DNA of 64,000 nucleotides. Source: Parus major (taxonomy: Eukaryota > Chordata > Aves > Passeriformes > Paridae). The position numbers and the translations under genes are program-made. The notes beneath the pieces were generated by a model, which was not told the origin of the DNA, did not search any database, and saw only the letters and a program-made list of their open reading frames with translations. Positions 45,909 through 60,221 of this stretch are shown piece by piece (within the stretch, counting starts at the first letter, position 1; each line of letters starts with the position of its first letter). The stretch is taken from NCBI RefSeq assembly GCF_001522545.3, contig NC_031768.1:98143781-98207780 (forward strand), in the 5' to 3' direction.

Positions 45909-48900
45909 TTCTTTGCCCTTGCTTCAACTCAGCTACCCAGGAGAATTTTCTCACCTATTAACTAGAAATATGTTGACCTGAGAGATGTAAGTTATTAAAA
46001 TATTTTGTGATGTTCAGATAAGATTTGTGATATGTTCCATCTTGAAGAGCACAAACAGTGTCTTTCTTTTTATGAGAATGCGTACTTGGGCTGCCAGATG
46101 TGTAACCTGCCATTCTGACATGATAAGAGGACATCCAATCTTACAGATGTCAGGGCCAGTAAAAATAACCAACAAAGTATGTGGAACTGAACTATAATGC
46201 TCTTCATGAAAATAGAAAAGCTTCACTAAAATGAAACAAAATTTATGTATCAAAACTTTCTGAAATGTTCTGCAAGCCTTTATATTCTTTTCCTTGCTGA
46301 ATTAGTAGAGTCCAGAATAAATTCTTCATTTCTATTTACATTAACATGTTTAGAAAAACCTCTGCTAGCTCTCCTCAGCTCCTAGTTTGCCAGCTGGCAT
46401 CTATTTAAGGCCAAAAATAATTCATTATATGGGTAGCATTTCTGGACTGACCCAGTCTGAACTTGAGTGAAATCAGCAAAGAGATACCCACTTCTATACC
46501 CTATTCAAAGCAGTCAGTGTTTTAAAGACAAAACTCCCTTGTATTCCCAAAAATGTGTAAGTAGCTTAATTGTCTGGGAACTGGGGACTTCCTCAAAATC
46601 GTGCTCAGAATATCCAAGCCTGGGTGTTGGGTAGCAAGCAAATGCATTTACTTTCGGCTGCAACTTCCTTAGTTTCCTGGACTTGCTTGGACCAGAATTT
46701 GTCCAGTGATGCCACAAAATACTCTGTGAGGCCCAAAATATGATTTGGGAGCTGAAGAGGAAGTCTGCTGCCCTCAAGGTGCTTTTACAAAGTAGTTCAT
46801 GGAGGGAAACAGGAAAGGCAATGTTTTTTCTAAGTGGATGAACCATAATTTTGGTTACTTTATTGGTAAGCCTAAGGGGAATAGGCAACAAGGATCCTGC
46901 TGAGGAATGGACAGCAAGCAAAACACAGGAAAAGGGTGTGGGAATTCCTCTTCTACACTGGCTGTTTGAAGCATGAAGAATGGAAAAGACACAACCAGAG
47001 GAAGCACCATCTACCCTTGAATTAAGAAGAGGAAAGACAATCCTAAAAGAAATGTGTTGCCCAGATAACAGGATGAGTAACAGGGAAATCAGCATTATCC
47101 CCTTGTGTAAATGGAAAGTATGAAATTGTAAAATGAAAAGTTTATGCATGTAATTTGAATTTGGCCTCCTTGGGTAGACTGAATGAGCATAGCCTCAACC
47201 TATATTTTCCCAGGGGGCTCTCCCACATCTGGTGACTGGACAGCACTCATCTATTTTGATGTTCAAGATGTGGTTTTCAGTAGCTTTCACTGCTCTAAAT
47301 GTTCTATGTCAGTGTTTCAGTGGCCCTCTCTTCCTGTGACCTTCTCCTCTCTCCTGAAGAAGAAGAGGGCATGGATATGCAGAGTCCTCAGGAGTTTCAT
47401 GGGAGCCTGGGGGTGGTGGGCGTTGGGCCTTGGCAGAGGGTCAGGAAATGAGTAACCTGCAAGCGGTTTGTAAGAGCTTCCCACCTTTGTCTTCTCTTTC
47501 TTTAAGGAATATGAATCATCATGGAGTCAGACAATGATTTTACAGTGATGGCAGCATAAAGATGGCAGATATCTTTGCTTATCAGAAAAGGCCCATTTGA
47601 CTCATCCTGTCATTTCTTAACCAAGACAACCACTTCTGAAGCAACAACTGGTATGGTAAGGGGCTAGCTGATTTCTAGTAAGTGTCAAGGCAAGCCACAC
47701 ATTAATTAAACCTGCCTTTTCAAATGAAGAGAATAAACCAACTATTCAGACATGGAGGAAATTAAATTTTACACTCTTGCAGAAATGTGTTTTATTCTTT
47801 TTAAATAAAAAAAACCTATCTAAAAAAAAAGGTATTTTTTCATGGTGTCATTTTTTTTCTGAACATTTCCATCAACATTTTAGGGGAATTTAGGAGGAGA
47901 CAAACTCTGTAAAGCTTTCCTATGGAAAAAAAAGTAAAGGGATCATTTAAGATAACTGCAATTAACATTACAGGTATGTAAGGTATGTACCACTGACCTG
48001 AGCCACAGCGCAAACTACTGAACAAAGTTGTCAAATACCTTCTGTATTTTCTTAGATAAAATAGCTGTTTTCATACACCTGATAAATTTATTTTCTCCCC
48101 TTTCTAAAGTGGTTGGAGCCAGTTTGGCACATTGCAAGTCCAAACAGAATTCCAGAGGTTGGCATGTGGTTGTGACCTGGCTATGCCCATGCTGACCCCC
48201 TCCTGCCTTGCTGGGGACACTTGCCCTTCTGCACTTCCCTCCTCTTTCTGTGGCTGTTGACAGAGACTGAGCCTGTGGCCTAAACATAGCAAAGAAATTA
48301 TGAAGTGACACAGACACGTGTCTATGAAAATTATATGTTGCTCTCTGTGTGTCAAATCCTGACAATAGTCCTTCATCCACTACAAATATAGCCTTCTGCC
48401 AGGAACAAAACTGCATTTGCAATAAATTCAGGGAAAACAAGATGACATGGTAGGAGAAATTTTTTATTTTTTTTTTTAAGGAAGGACATTAAACCCTCTG
48501 TTTTCTATCTGAAAAGCTGTGTTGTGCCTGCTCATTATTTCAAAAAATCTTGCAAGATCTGGACAGTCTCAAAAGGAACTAAGTTTATTTCTCCTTATCA
48601 TAGACTTTCCGCTCTGGACAGGACCACAACATAGTCATCATTTTTAAGAAGAAAACCAGAACTTTGTCACTTAAATCTTAGGAATTTTTTGTAAGACTCG
48701 CAAGGGGCCAATTGCTCCCATCTGCTCTAAGGCTGCCCATTGTGTATTGTCAATGTTCACTTGTTTCTGTGGGTTTTGTGACCCCTGAGTGGGTTTGGAA
48801 CAAATGAAAACTTGCATCAGAGCTGTGTGCCAGATAACCTAATGAGAGTTCCCAAGTCTTCCTGTGAGCTTTACCTTTCCTTAACCTCAGGCACCTCAGG

Positions 48901-49771
48901 CACACTGCCTGAGATGGCCCCACAAAGCTCTGCTGCTTTTGCTTTCTAACAACCAGCAGGCATAAGCTAAGGGGGGAAAAATGCAATGTGCAGATGGGGG
49001 ATGAATATTTTAGCTTGGCTGACTGCAAAGGTCATCTCTAAATGAATGTTTCTGACTGTCTGCCACCCTTTTTCTTTGGGAATGTCGATGTCCCAATCCA
49101 TCACCAATGACTGAAGCTCTGTAAGAAAGAAAAATACTCAAAGGTCAAGATGGCTTCTCAGTATATGCAATTTTCTTCATGGTAACTATAATGGAATGGT
49201 TGGTGTGGTAATGGCATTCAAGTGATGCCGGGAGTATGTATGATAATATACAATTTTTAAAACAAGTCTACCTGTATTTAAGTAACAGACTAATCTACTA
49301 GAGAGTATATCTACTATTTCAGAATGCCAAAATAAAACAAAAATTATTAACACCTAAAGAAAATCTAACCACATGCAACTAGTAAACAAACGTACAGCTT
49401 TTTACAAAAAAACAGCAGCTAGCAAAAAAATATAAAATTATTTATAAAAATAAATGTGAGAATTCTAGGGAGATTTGTTTTAGATATCTTGTTAAAAAAA
49501 TTCAGGATGTATTTTGAATAGTCTCCCTTCCCCAGATGTGGGCATTTCAGTTCTCTGGAAGCCTGCAATAGGTCATGTTTGTTTTCTGTTCTTTGGGACA
49601 AAAGTAATATTTAAGTGCAATAACTGTTTTTTCTGGCTCTGGAAAGCTATACTTGCTGGGGTAAGGCATTTTATAAGGATTAGAATAGTAAATGCAGTGA
49701 TGAAATTTCCACACTGCAGTACTCCTCAGTTCAGATCCCAGGTGTACACTGTCAAATACAGGGTTGGCTGC
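45909..49771. other. Intergenic sequence, nothing recognised
   Basis: A 211-codon open frame on the minus strand (46514-47149) has no domain I recognise and is discussed under rejected items. No other candidate. Confidence 0.4.
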
Positions 49772-51246
49772 TGTGGGGGTTTGATACTGGCTAGATCCTA
49801 GGCACCCACAAAAAACCATTCACTCATTCTCCTCTGCTATAGCTGAGTGAAGGAGAGGGAAAGAAAAAATTTGAAACACTCATGGGGTGAGATAAGGTTT
49901 AGGAGAAAACACTTTAAGGGCAAAACAGGCTCAAAATTTAAAAGGTATAAAGAAAAAATTATAAATAGAATTAAAAGAGAATAATAAGAACTGACATAAA
50001 CCTTTAGAACACCTTTCCCCCCACCCTCCAGCCTTTCTTTCCTACCAACAGCGCAGAAAAACAAAACATTGTTTTCAGTCAGTTTGTCACTTCTAAAAAT
50101 CTTTCTTCAGTTCACTTAGGGAGAGGAGTCTCTTCTACTATGCCATGGGGTCTTTCCCTCAGGAGATAGTTCTCTGTAAACTTCCCCAGCCTGGTTCTAA
50201 TTTTCACAAGTCACAGTCCTGCCTGACCTGCTGTAATGTGAGTCCCTCCCGTGGGCAAAGCAGTCTTCCCACACCTGTTTGCGTGGGTCATTTAGTTCAT
50301 GGGGTGTGTTCTTTAAAGGATAGTGTGGAAGCAAGGGTCCTTTTCCTCTATCCTTGGAAGCAAGGGTCCTCTCTCTGTTCAAGCATCTCACCAGGTCACA
50401 GCTTCTCAATATCCACCCACTCCTGTGAAAGCGCCTTTTTCTCACAGGCTGCAGGTAGACCTCTACCTCCCCCCAATGCACTTCATGAATTATAGGGAAA
50501 CAGTTTGTTGCATTACAGTTCTCACCACAGCTTGCAGAAGAATCTCAGTTCCAACAACCAGAGCACCCCCCCCCTACTCCCTCCTTCTCACTTCCCTCGG
50601 TGTCACCATGTTGTTCTCTTCAAGCGTCTTTTCCTTTTCTCTGACTTGGGAGAAAGTGGTGTCCATAGATTCATTTGTTCTCAAGTTCTATCAGTTGAAA
50701 AGTTTTCAGAGAGTTCACAGTGCTGAAAGGTGGCTCCTGCCAGGGCTCTGCACTGGGGAATTGCTCGCCATGCCTCTCGCTGCTGGCCATGTGGTCCCTC
50801 CGGCACTGCGCAGGCCACACCGCAGCCCTTGCCTTTCTGTCTGCAGCACGGCTGGCTAAAAGCAGCTAAATAATTAAAGATCATTGCGAGGCATGCCGAG
50901 ATGGCAGCAGCTGCGCAATCTCGGCTGCGCCACCCCAGACGTGCAGTCCCGGCCTCTCCACCTTGGCCTAGCCGCCACTCCCAGCGCTGCCATGGCCCCG
51001 AGCACCAGTGCCTCAGCCACACCTCGGAGGAGGAAAGAGGGCTTGCACGCTTTTTTGCCTTCTTAAACATGTCATCACAGAGGCGTTGGTAACTTCTCTG
51101 ATTGAGCCAGCCAATATGTCCATCGTCAGAGCCTTCAGGGATTGGCTGTGCTGGACAGAGTAGAAGTTTTCAGGAGCTTCTCTCTCAGAAGCTGCCTCTG
51201 GCTTCCCCCAGCCCCACTGAAAACCAGGTTGTGTTAAACTAACACA
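49772..51246 (-). mobile_element. ERVL-type solo LTR, antisense
   Basis: It matches the LTR at 390-2030 in the same orientation. Near its left end, CAGGCTCAAAATTTAAAAGG resembles CAGGCTTAAAACTTAAAAGG in the 59-kb LTR, so the families are related. Ends read TGTG...CACA. Flanks GCTGC and ACTGC give a 5-bp duplication with one mismatch. It has a GC-rich part at 50740-51010. No internal retroviral sequence adjoins it. Confidence 0.7.
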
Positions 51247-54200
51247 ACTGCTCTTTCCATACTTGCACTGATCTGCTGGGTATAGTAAAATTCCCTTCCT
51301 CCCTTGTCTACCCTCCTTCATTTCTGCAATTCATGCAAGAGAGATTATCCTAAATGGCTGACCTGGTGGTCTCCTGACTTCATGGACATCACTCTTTGAT
51401 GGTTCTTCCAGCAGCCCTGTCTTAGCTAAGGAAGAAGGGGAAAAGTAGAAGTTCAGGATTTAGTCTTCAGTTTTCCTTTACTCTCTACAGTGATGGATGA
51501 GGGTTTCTAATGGTTGCCTTTCTGTGATTTTAACAGAGCTGGTCTCACAGTAAATCATGCCATGGAATTTAACATTCTTGCCCCCACATATTTTAAGGAA
51601 GTTGTTCTCTTCTGTGATGGAAAGAGGTTAATTCTAGATGCAACAGCTTGCATGGTATGTCTGCTACCCTCAAATGCTCTCTGCTTTAAACAAATATGAA
51701 AGTATAAAAATACTCTTTTTCTTCCTTATTCTTTCTGGTTCATTTACCAAGAGCCCTCAGAAGGTGTTTATCCCAGAAAATGGTCGGGACATTTTTTTCT
51801 GTAGCAGAAGAGAAAATTTGGGCTCAACCTCTTGCCACCACTAACTGTTATACTCATTTCATTTGATATAATGACCTACCCTGAAGGGGAAGGTAGCACC
51901 CTACTTTTCCTGTTTACCCAGAAATCTGGTAGCTTGCCTCAGGTGCCACAGGGATCAGAGGACACCTATGGTCTGGCCTGAAATTTTTTATGCACACAAA
52001 TGTTGAATTCCCTTTTGCTGACACCTTGATGTTAGGGACAAAGGCAGCAGCTCTGTTCACCTGCACTGCAGCATGGTGGGTGCCAGATCTTGCACTGGGA
52101 CCTTCCTTGTGTTACCTGCTCACTGCTCTGAGCTCTTGACATCAGCCCTGTAGCTTCAGTTGCTTCCAATCCTCTGTGTTTGAAGGGCTGAAACGAAGGA
52201 TCTTTGTCTCAAAAGGTACTTTCTGCTGTGGTTCATGGTGGCTTTGTTTCCTACTCATTTTTTTTCCATAGCTGTAGCAGGACACTGCCCACACATCAAC
52301 ACAGGTTGAGGATCTTCAGTCCTGGATCTAGACCCAAAGGATATCAGACCCAGCATACAGATCAGGTGAGCAGATCTCAGTCTTAGACCTGCCTTAATTG
52401 ATCTAGGCGGATGTTTTTTACAGCAGTTGGAAAGGAAGCTTGCAGAAGAAGGAAAATAAGTGCATGACAGCAGATGAAAAGAATTTGTGTTCTTGGTAAA
52501 GCTCATAGCAAGGTCACTGGGTCCCTACTCTGTGGTGGGAAGGCTTCCTTCACAATCAAGGAGTGAATCAGCCAATGATGATAATGTTGTGATTCATCCA
52601 ATACCCACATAATTATGATGTGCACAAATTCTGAGATACGATTCATCTTTCTCCCTTGGGTCTTCATGGAGCTCTTGGTGCCTGGCTCAGAGAAAATATT
52701 CCACTGTAATTGTCTGCAATAGGTGGAATGAATCCCACACCAGAGCTGGGCTCCAGGGAGAAGATGACAAAGTCATGTTTAAGACACTTGGTTACATCCC
52801 ATGTGACAAACAACACTTTATTTTATGTTGGATTAGTTGCCCCTGGAGGAGGAACAAACCCGGGGGAAAGACAAAAGTGTTTTGAAATACTGTATCAGAA
52901 TACAGAAACAAATCTGGCAGGGAGTAGAAAATGCAGAGAAATTAAATTCAAAGGAAACATGCTATTTTGAGAAAGTCTAAAGATGTCAGTTTAACAGCTG
53001 GTTTGGGACAGCCAAGAAAAAGCAAGCCTTGCAGATAAGGCAACCTAATTAGCAGGTTGGAAGGAGGGACTGGGACCTGTGACAATTGGAGAGTCACCAA
53101 AACAAAAGATGTTCTGCTCCCTGCCTTGGCTTCATGTGGCCAGGCACATCCAGGGTCCAGGCAGGGATGGGGCAGGGGACAATTTTCATCCTTGTAGGAA
53201 ATTCCTCTGGGTCCATAAAGGCAGGAGATAACAGAGATAGTGCTAATAAGAATCTTGTTCTGTTTCTGTTTGGAATATAATTTTTGGATTATGAGGCCTC
53301 TGACTGACACCAAAACGATGAAAAAACAGAAGCTTAGAGAAAATGTTCAAAAATGGATGAATATAGTAAAATGGTTTTGGTGTTTCTTAGTTAAGCAGAG
53401 GAGAGTTGTTCTGGCTAAAAATGCAAATAAAAATTATACCTCAGCTGGTAGTGCTGCAAACTGATCAGAGTAAAGATGTTTAGCCCTGACATTTTCACAG
53501 TTTTGTGAGATTTTTCTCTCTGGACACATAACACTGCAGCAAAAAGAGCAAAAGGTTGAGCAATTAAGGATATAATATAAGTCCCTGTGAGGGCTTTGTC
53601 TTGCTTTTATTCAATGAAAATCACTTTCAGCTGGTGGCATGTCAACCTGTCTTACAGTGAAGCACCTGCTCTTCCCTAAAGTGAGCAGGCTCTGTTCAGA
53701 CATCACCACCATGTCACAGTTCAGTGGCATCTCAAAACAGGAGCTATGATTTCTTCTAGCAGAGCAAGACAACTAAGCAATACCAAAGAACACCCAAAAT
53801 ATCACCTTAAAGTAAAAAAGAGGAAATTAATTCGAGGGCTGTTGAGTGTAGAGGGTTGTGCCTGTGCTTTAATTAGCTCAAATGAAGTTAGGAGCACCGT
53901 TCTGCAGGCTCGGCTCCAGCCGGGACCTGAGGGGAGCATGAGGGGTCCCTCTCACATGGAAGAACGGACAGGGGAGCTCAATCCTTGCCCCTTCTTGCCA
54001 TCTAGTGGCTTGACAAAGCACCAGTCCTAGGCCTCACAGCTCATGTCTTTAAAACCCTCATCAGAAGAGAGGTGGGGTGCTGCATGCCCAGGGGAAAGGA
54101 AGACTGAGAAGCGGGTTCTGCACCTACACAGCCAAGTCAGCTCCATCCTCCCCGCCTGCTCTCCTCTGCCCGTTCTTCTTTCTGCCCTCCAGAAGATGGC

Positions 54201-55838
54201 CAGGTGGCAGAGGGTTTATCCACTCACTATGACCTGGTCTAGGCTGGAGAGGGCTTTAAAGTTTTACCTTTGGTGTTTCCTGAATAGCTGAGTTGGGGTT
54301 TGGCCAGCACTGAAGTGGAGGATGGTGGAAACACAGCACGGGTTTTTTTGGTCCTTGGTGTTACTGGGCTGGGTAGAATAACACCCTCCAGGCTTGAACA
54401 CCTTGATGTAGTCAGCCAGGCTATGGGTGTGCTACCAGCCATTCCCCCATAGCAACAGACAGATGAAATTCTGGAATACATTGGGCAAAAATTTCCTGGT
54501 GCAGGCAACCCCCAGCTGTGTGGCCTTCCTTGGTACATGACATCTGTTCTGTAGCATCCACACTTTTTGTGACATTTTATCATGGCTTAACCATTTGAGA
54601 ATAACCATTACATTAGAATGGTTAACTCGGATGTTGGCATCTGTTGCAAGAGCAAATGCAGGTGAGTGCATTGGTCTCTCAGTTCACTGAATCCCCCATC
54701 TGTGGGAACTGCACAAGTTGTTTTATCTGTAAACTTTTGGTACGTGGAAAATATTTCAAGTGTAAACTTCAGAGTATTTATTTTTCTGCAAGCAGATTCA
54801 GGTTATCAGGGTTTTTTTGGTAAAACATTTTCCAGAGGAAGTAGGATGCTTTGACACATTTGTCAAAAAATTCCCTGCAAGTAGAAAATGAAAGGCAATA
54901 ATGTGCTTTGAAAGTCTGATACTTTCCACCATACCTTCCACAGTAATGAGATAAAGTAAAAACAGGAGATTACTTTATCTTTTTTATTTACATCCTTTCC
55001 CATCCCCCACATAGAGAAACTGAAGTGTATCTAACAGTAGTGGAGTGGAATTACAGGTGATTTCTCTGCCTGTGCCAGAGTGCAGTAGGCCAGGGCTGGC
55101 CTGGAGCAGCAGAGCGAGTCTGGCAGCTGGGACTTGTCCTCTCAGCCAGGAGCAAGGCAGGCAGCAGGCACTGGGGGCACCTCTCTGGGGATAGGGACAA
55201 AACATCAGCCCTAAAGTAGGGTCTGCTATCAGTCTGGTCAAGCCACAGATGATTGATACGCTCTTGGGACATGGAGAGGATGCTCATTATTATGGACAGA
55301 ATGAGGGCTTATTGACTATGATCCTAGCAGCAGGCAGTCATGATGGGTTAGGTGCTATGCTCCTCACCCATTTTTTGCAAAGAAGTGCTCTGTCTGCTGA
55401 CAGCGGTTGTTTTGGACCAAGGGGAAAAGAGCCATCTCCCTCTCACCTACCAAGTGCTGAGGTGGCTGTGGCTGCTGTAGTGTCCAGCCAGAAAGTGTAG
55501 ACTCCCCAGCATTTATGAGCCTCTCCTATGCTTCTGCACCCTGTATATCTAGGAGCATGTTTACAGATAGCTTTTACAGATTTTAGATAAATTTTCAAAA
55601 TTCTAAGCTATATTTCTCTGTGGTCTGTCTTCAGGATCCATGTCAAAGCATGTGACTCAATCACCTTTGTTGGGATGGGGTTTGCAAAGAATTCTTGTGG
55701 TCCCAAACCATAGAGCTTGTAGCAGAAGTATTTGTGAGCCAAGTCACCACTGAAAGAGCTCAGTTATATATTTGGTCTAATCAGTATGCATTTATCTGGC
55801 TTTTAAGGTATATTATGTCATCTCTGTAAGGGAAAGTA

Positions 55839-55890
55839 GGCAGGCAGGCAGGAAGGAAGGAAGGAAGGAAGGAAGGAAGGAAGGAAGGAA
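55839..55890 (+). repeat. (CAGG)3(GGAA)10 microsatellite
   Basis: Three CAGG units run directly into about ten GGAA units. Confidence 0.95.
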
Positions 55891-58428
55891 GTTAGAGGCT
55901 CCTCCTTCCACTGTCTTTGAAGTAGGTGTTGATAGATGTGTCCAGATGTGTTGGCAGTTGTGTGTAGAACTGTCACAACTCCTGGCAAAATAAATGCATA
56001 CGTTTTGAAAATTGATTTTTAGCTGTATAAAGCATTTTCACAATCCATGTTTTCCTTGACATTATGGCCTTAAAATTGCTTTTCTAGTATTAGGGTGAAC
56101 ACCTATTACATAGCACCTGCACATTTTCTGGAACAATCATGGTGTTTCCAGAATTATGACTGCACAATCTTTTGCCTAGCACAGGGCACCGCTAGATTTT
56201 CTTGTTCCCTGTAAAGAAACTAAGGAATTATTTGAGAATTTTATTTGCTGACTCAGAGAAATAGGATCTTAGAAGGTAGCAGGTCCAATTTTTCAGGCAT
56301 TGTGCTTCAAGAAAAGATGTCAACCAATCTGGAAGAGCAGAGTGAACAGCAAGTAAGACTGCTAGTCTGAGGAAGGACTGAAAGACTTGAGGTCATGAGG
56401 ATATTATGAGATGTGAGGTCTTCAAATATAAATGCAAACCTGTAAAGAGGATGAGAATAAACATTCTCTGTGTCTACTTCAAACAGAGTAAGAAGTAACT
56501 GTTTAAAGTCTGAAAAGGTTTTCAGGATAAACATGTAGGAGAAGTCTCTGTTGGTAGTGATTATAAGATTCTGGCATATATAGTTTTGAATTACCAAAAC
56601 CATCACTAAAGATCTTTAGAAATAAGTTAGTGAAAGGCCAAAGGTGGCTTCAGTCTTGTCCAGAATGATCTTGTCTTGGATCATTTTCCTGGATCATTTT
56701 GTCCTTCACAGTATGCATTCTCTTGCCTTTTACTCTGCAGTCATTATGTCACTCAATTCATTGTGCAGACAGGAAAGCTGGAGTGATAAAAACTATCCAG
56801 CCCTGAGCAAGCCAGTGTACCTTCAAAGCTGACCCTAGTTAAAGTGCCAGCTGGACTTAGGGGTCACCAGACTGTTCCATCCACTCCTCCATATCCATAT
56901 CTCCTATGATGTTAAACATAACCCTAGGTGGGCTGCTCTTTACAAGAGCAAATGCATATTTAGTCAAAAATGTGTGCATATGGCTTTTGGGAAGGCAGTA
57001 CCCATTCATTATTGAAACTGTTAGCCAGGAATTGTCTGATTTACAAGCAGTTAGCATTTCGTGGTTGCAAAATGGGTACTTTTTTTGCAAAACATGCTGA
57101 GAAATATCTTCCAAAGATTACTTCAGAGATGCCTTATGTTTCTTTATGTTTTTGCTAAGGAAAGACATTTCCAGGGCTTGCTCTGCTGGTAACAGGTGTT
57201 AATTCTGATACCAGATACCCTTTTGGCAACAGGCAGGTGCTGCAAACCTTCAGAGGAAAGGAAGCCTTGCACACCCACCTGTACCAGTCAACATCTCTCT
57301 GTGAGACTGGTCAACTTGCACTCGTAAGTGGAAATCTGAACTTCAGTAAGGGCTACAGCCTTGGAAGACAGTTGCAAAAAAGCATGAAGTTCTTCAGAAT
57401 CTTGGGGAGAGTTTTTCTCTTGTTTTGTTCAATTACATTCTGTGCTTGCTTCCTGGCAGCATTTCTGTAATTTGAGGTCAGCCAGAGTACCTGATTTATC
57501 TCTGGGTTTTGTTTCATTTCTCTTTTGTAGGCTTAGAGCTCTGTAGCCCCTCTAAGAAAGAAAAGAAACCACACTGGAGGAGCAGAGCCTTGCATGGATG
57601 TTGGAAGCCATTTCTGCTCAAACTTTGTTTCACCATGAAAAGTCAGTGTCCAAAATCAAAGCATGCTTACTACTTCCCATCACTTGCATAAAATGCAGGA
57701 CCACTGTTTTAACAAAGTTTGTTCTCAGACTGCAGAGAAGAGGAAGCTGGTAGGTCACAGGGGTTTTCAGCCTCTGACCAAGGTAGTTGGCCATCTTGTG
57801 CATGTGTGAGGTCCTCAGCTGGGGAGCTGCTAGTCATATGTTAACCACAAATTATATTGAGTTTTTGTGCCTTGATTTCCTATCATGAAGACAGCTTTTT
57901 AAATGTGACTTTCTTGAGAAAATGGAGGGTCTACTGAAGCTATCACTCCTCCAGAAAACTAAGACTGTCAATGAATAAAGTATGAACAAAGGAAGCTGAA
58001 AGCTACTAAATTTTTTTTCATTATTTAATGCATTTGAAATAGCATTTTCCAAAAGTTCTCAGCCTCTGTAGAATTTGTAAAAATGCAGTCTAAATTCTTG
58101 ATGTAAAATTTACATAGTAGACTTCTGTGTGTTAACAACTTAAATACTATCCTTCCTGTAATCCAGAAACACTAGAGAGTAGGCAGGTTTCTTATTGCAT
58201 ACCAAAATTCAGTAATCCTATCTCTTTTACTGAGAGAGGTATTGTTTTAGAGAAGATTGCATAAGAGAAAATTATTGTAGCCTCTCAGACTTCAACCAGA
58301 AATCTATTATGTGTTTGACTGTCTAGGGCTCACTCATTTCACCTGATCTTTTAAAAGGCTTGTATGCTGTGTGGGTTGCTTTGGTGGGAGTGACCCACCA
58401 TGCCTCTCCCTTGCAAGAAGAGATTGCA

Positions 58429-58458
58429 GTGAAGAGCAGTAATGTGAAGAGCAGTAAT
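58429..58458 (+). repeat. Two-copy 15-bp tandem duplication
   Basis: GTGAAGAGCAGTAAT occurs twice in tandem. Confidence 0.9.
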
Positions 58459-58960
58459 GTGCTTTGCTGGCATTAACAGACCTTTAGTTCCACAGATTTC
58501 ACTATTTTCCTTCTATGTTGGTTAGTGGGTTTGAGAGCTATAGAGCTCTGTTTCTGTTCTGTGGGCTTCCTGTGTGACTATACCTGTACAGAGTATTTGA
58601 TGCAAAAATAGGAAAAGAAAGACAAGTCATAGGAAATTATGTAGTATAAATGGGAGGATAAATTGGACCATGTCTTAGGAAGGCTGTGCAAGTGCTGTAC
58701 ATCTCCCACAGAATGGGTCCTGAGCATATTTGTTTCCCTTTGTGCACTGTTGTGATTATGTGGTTTCACTGTGTGATTTAACCTAGTAGTGGCACTTTTC
58801 GGTCATATATTGAGTGCACAAGGTGAATCAGGAGGTTTCTCTCCTCCAGCTGATGTCCTTCTCCTTAGTAGTATGCTGCAACATGAATATATAACATTTG
58901 GAGACCATCCACTGAGTCTTAATGCAACTGTTGTTGGGTGTGATGTCAAATCTGACAGTG

Positions 58961-60221
58961 TGTCGTGGTTTTAAACCAGTAGCTAAAGAAATTACTTATT
59001 TCTTGTTGTGAGATATGGATTAAAACAAGAGCAAAACAGGCTTAAAACTTAAAAGGAATAAAGACAGTTTATTAACAAACTACAAGAATAAGAACACTAG
59101 AGTAAATTTCCAGAAAACCCCTTCTTTTACATTTTTTACCATTTCTTTGTACACATGACATGATAACATAGAGACAAATAACTTTAGAACTCTGGTGGCT
59201 AAAAAAACAGTCTTAATTTTTGTTAGAGTCTTTTCATCAGTCTTTATAGAGAAACAGAAGTCTCTTTCTGCCAATCTATGGAGTTCCTCACCAGAAAACT
59301 ATTGTTGTCATAGTTTTCTATTTCTCTAATGCCAGCTGCCCGGAAATCTGTCATTAGATCTTCTCCTCCCATCTCACATCTCTCCGAGGTGTGCATGGGT
59401 CACTAAAGTCTTGGGATTTCATTTTTAAGGATGAGTTATTCAAAGGCAGAAGTCCTCTTCATCTGTTTCTGTGAGCTCTCCTGGAAAACAGTTTCTCTTT
59501 GCCCCCAAGGCCTCAAAATCTTCACTCTACTTGATTCCAGCAACTCACAGTGTCTCTTTTGCTCAAAACCCACACTTTGAATACTCTATTCCTCCCAATA
59601 CTCTCATCATGAATTACAGGAGTCTCTTATATGATTATTGTCCATCTCCATAGCTTTAACAAAAAGATATTTCAGCTATTAAGCATCTTCTTATTCTCTC
59701 TCTCTTATTTAAAACTTAACTCTTTCCCTCACTGTTGCATTGGTGGTTCTATGATGTCTTCTCTATGTTAATTGTCTCTCTCTCTCTCTGTCGTTCTGAG
59801 AGAAGGAGTAATCTGTATGTTTACTCAAGGTAGTAAAAGAATTAGAGGCTTAAAAAGCTACAAGAGTTCATAGTATCAGGTTTCAGTCTAGCAGCAACAA
59901 CTACAAACCAAGCTCGGCTGACCAACGCTGCTTCTCCCCCCCCCCCTCCCGCGGCCTTGTCGGCCTGGAGGGAGGGGGGAGAGGCCGACACACAGCTTTG
60001 TTACCTTGCAAGAGCCGGAAGCGAAAAGAGATCGAGAGAACACTGTCTGTACTTCTTAAGGGGGTGTTTACAAGTTGAATTCACTTTTTAATGGTCAGAT
60101 CTGCTGTCAATTCTTGGAAATGACTGATAATTGGTCAGGAGGAAAAACTCCCATCAGCCATCAGCACCTCCAACTTCCCCTCTCTCCTCAGCTGCCTTAA
60201 AGGTAAAGCTACCCCATGACA
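58961..60221 (-). mobile_element. ERVL-type solo LTR, antisense, with perfect 5-bp target duplication
   Basis: The element is 1261 bp. On the + strand it starts TGTCGTGGTTTTAAACC and ends CCCCATGACA. Flanks are CAGTG on both sides (58956-58960 and 60222-60226). AATAAA (complement of 59068-59073) is about as far from the 3' end as in the sense copy at 36-37 kb. The GC-rich core (59935-59990) carries GCGGCCTTGTCGGCCTGG, matching that copy inverted. Confidence 0.88.

Larger units (their letters stand above)
51247..58960. other. Intergenic sequence with simple repeats only
   Basis: A CAGG/GGAA microsatellite (55839-55890) and a small duplication (58429-58458) are visible. No gene, RNA or mobile element could be supported by eye in about 7.7 kb. 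Confidence 0.4.

Noticed and set aside
46514..47149. 211-codon minus-strand open frame
   Set aside because: No domain, no credible splice context and no repeat match. A rough random-codon estimate suggests one frame of this length is not surprising in a 64-kb window. It could be tested by cross-species conservation.
50323..50859. 178-codon plus-strand open frame
   Set aside because: It lies inside an antisense solo LTR with no matching protein features; the sister LTR does not keep the frame.
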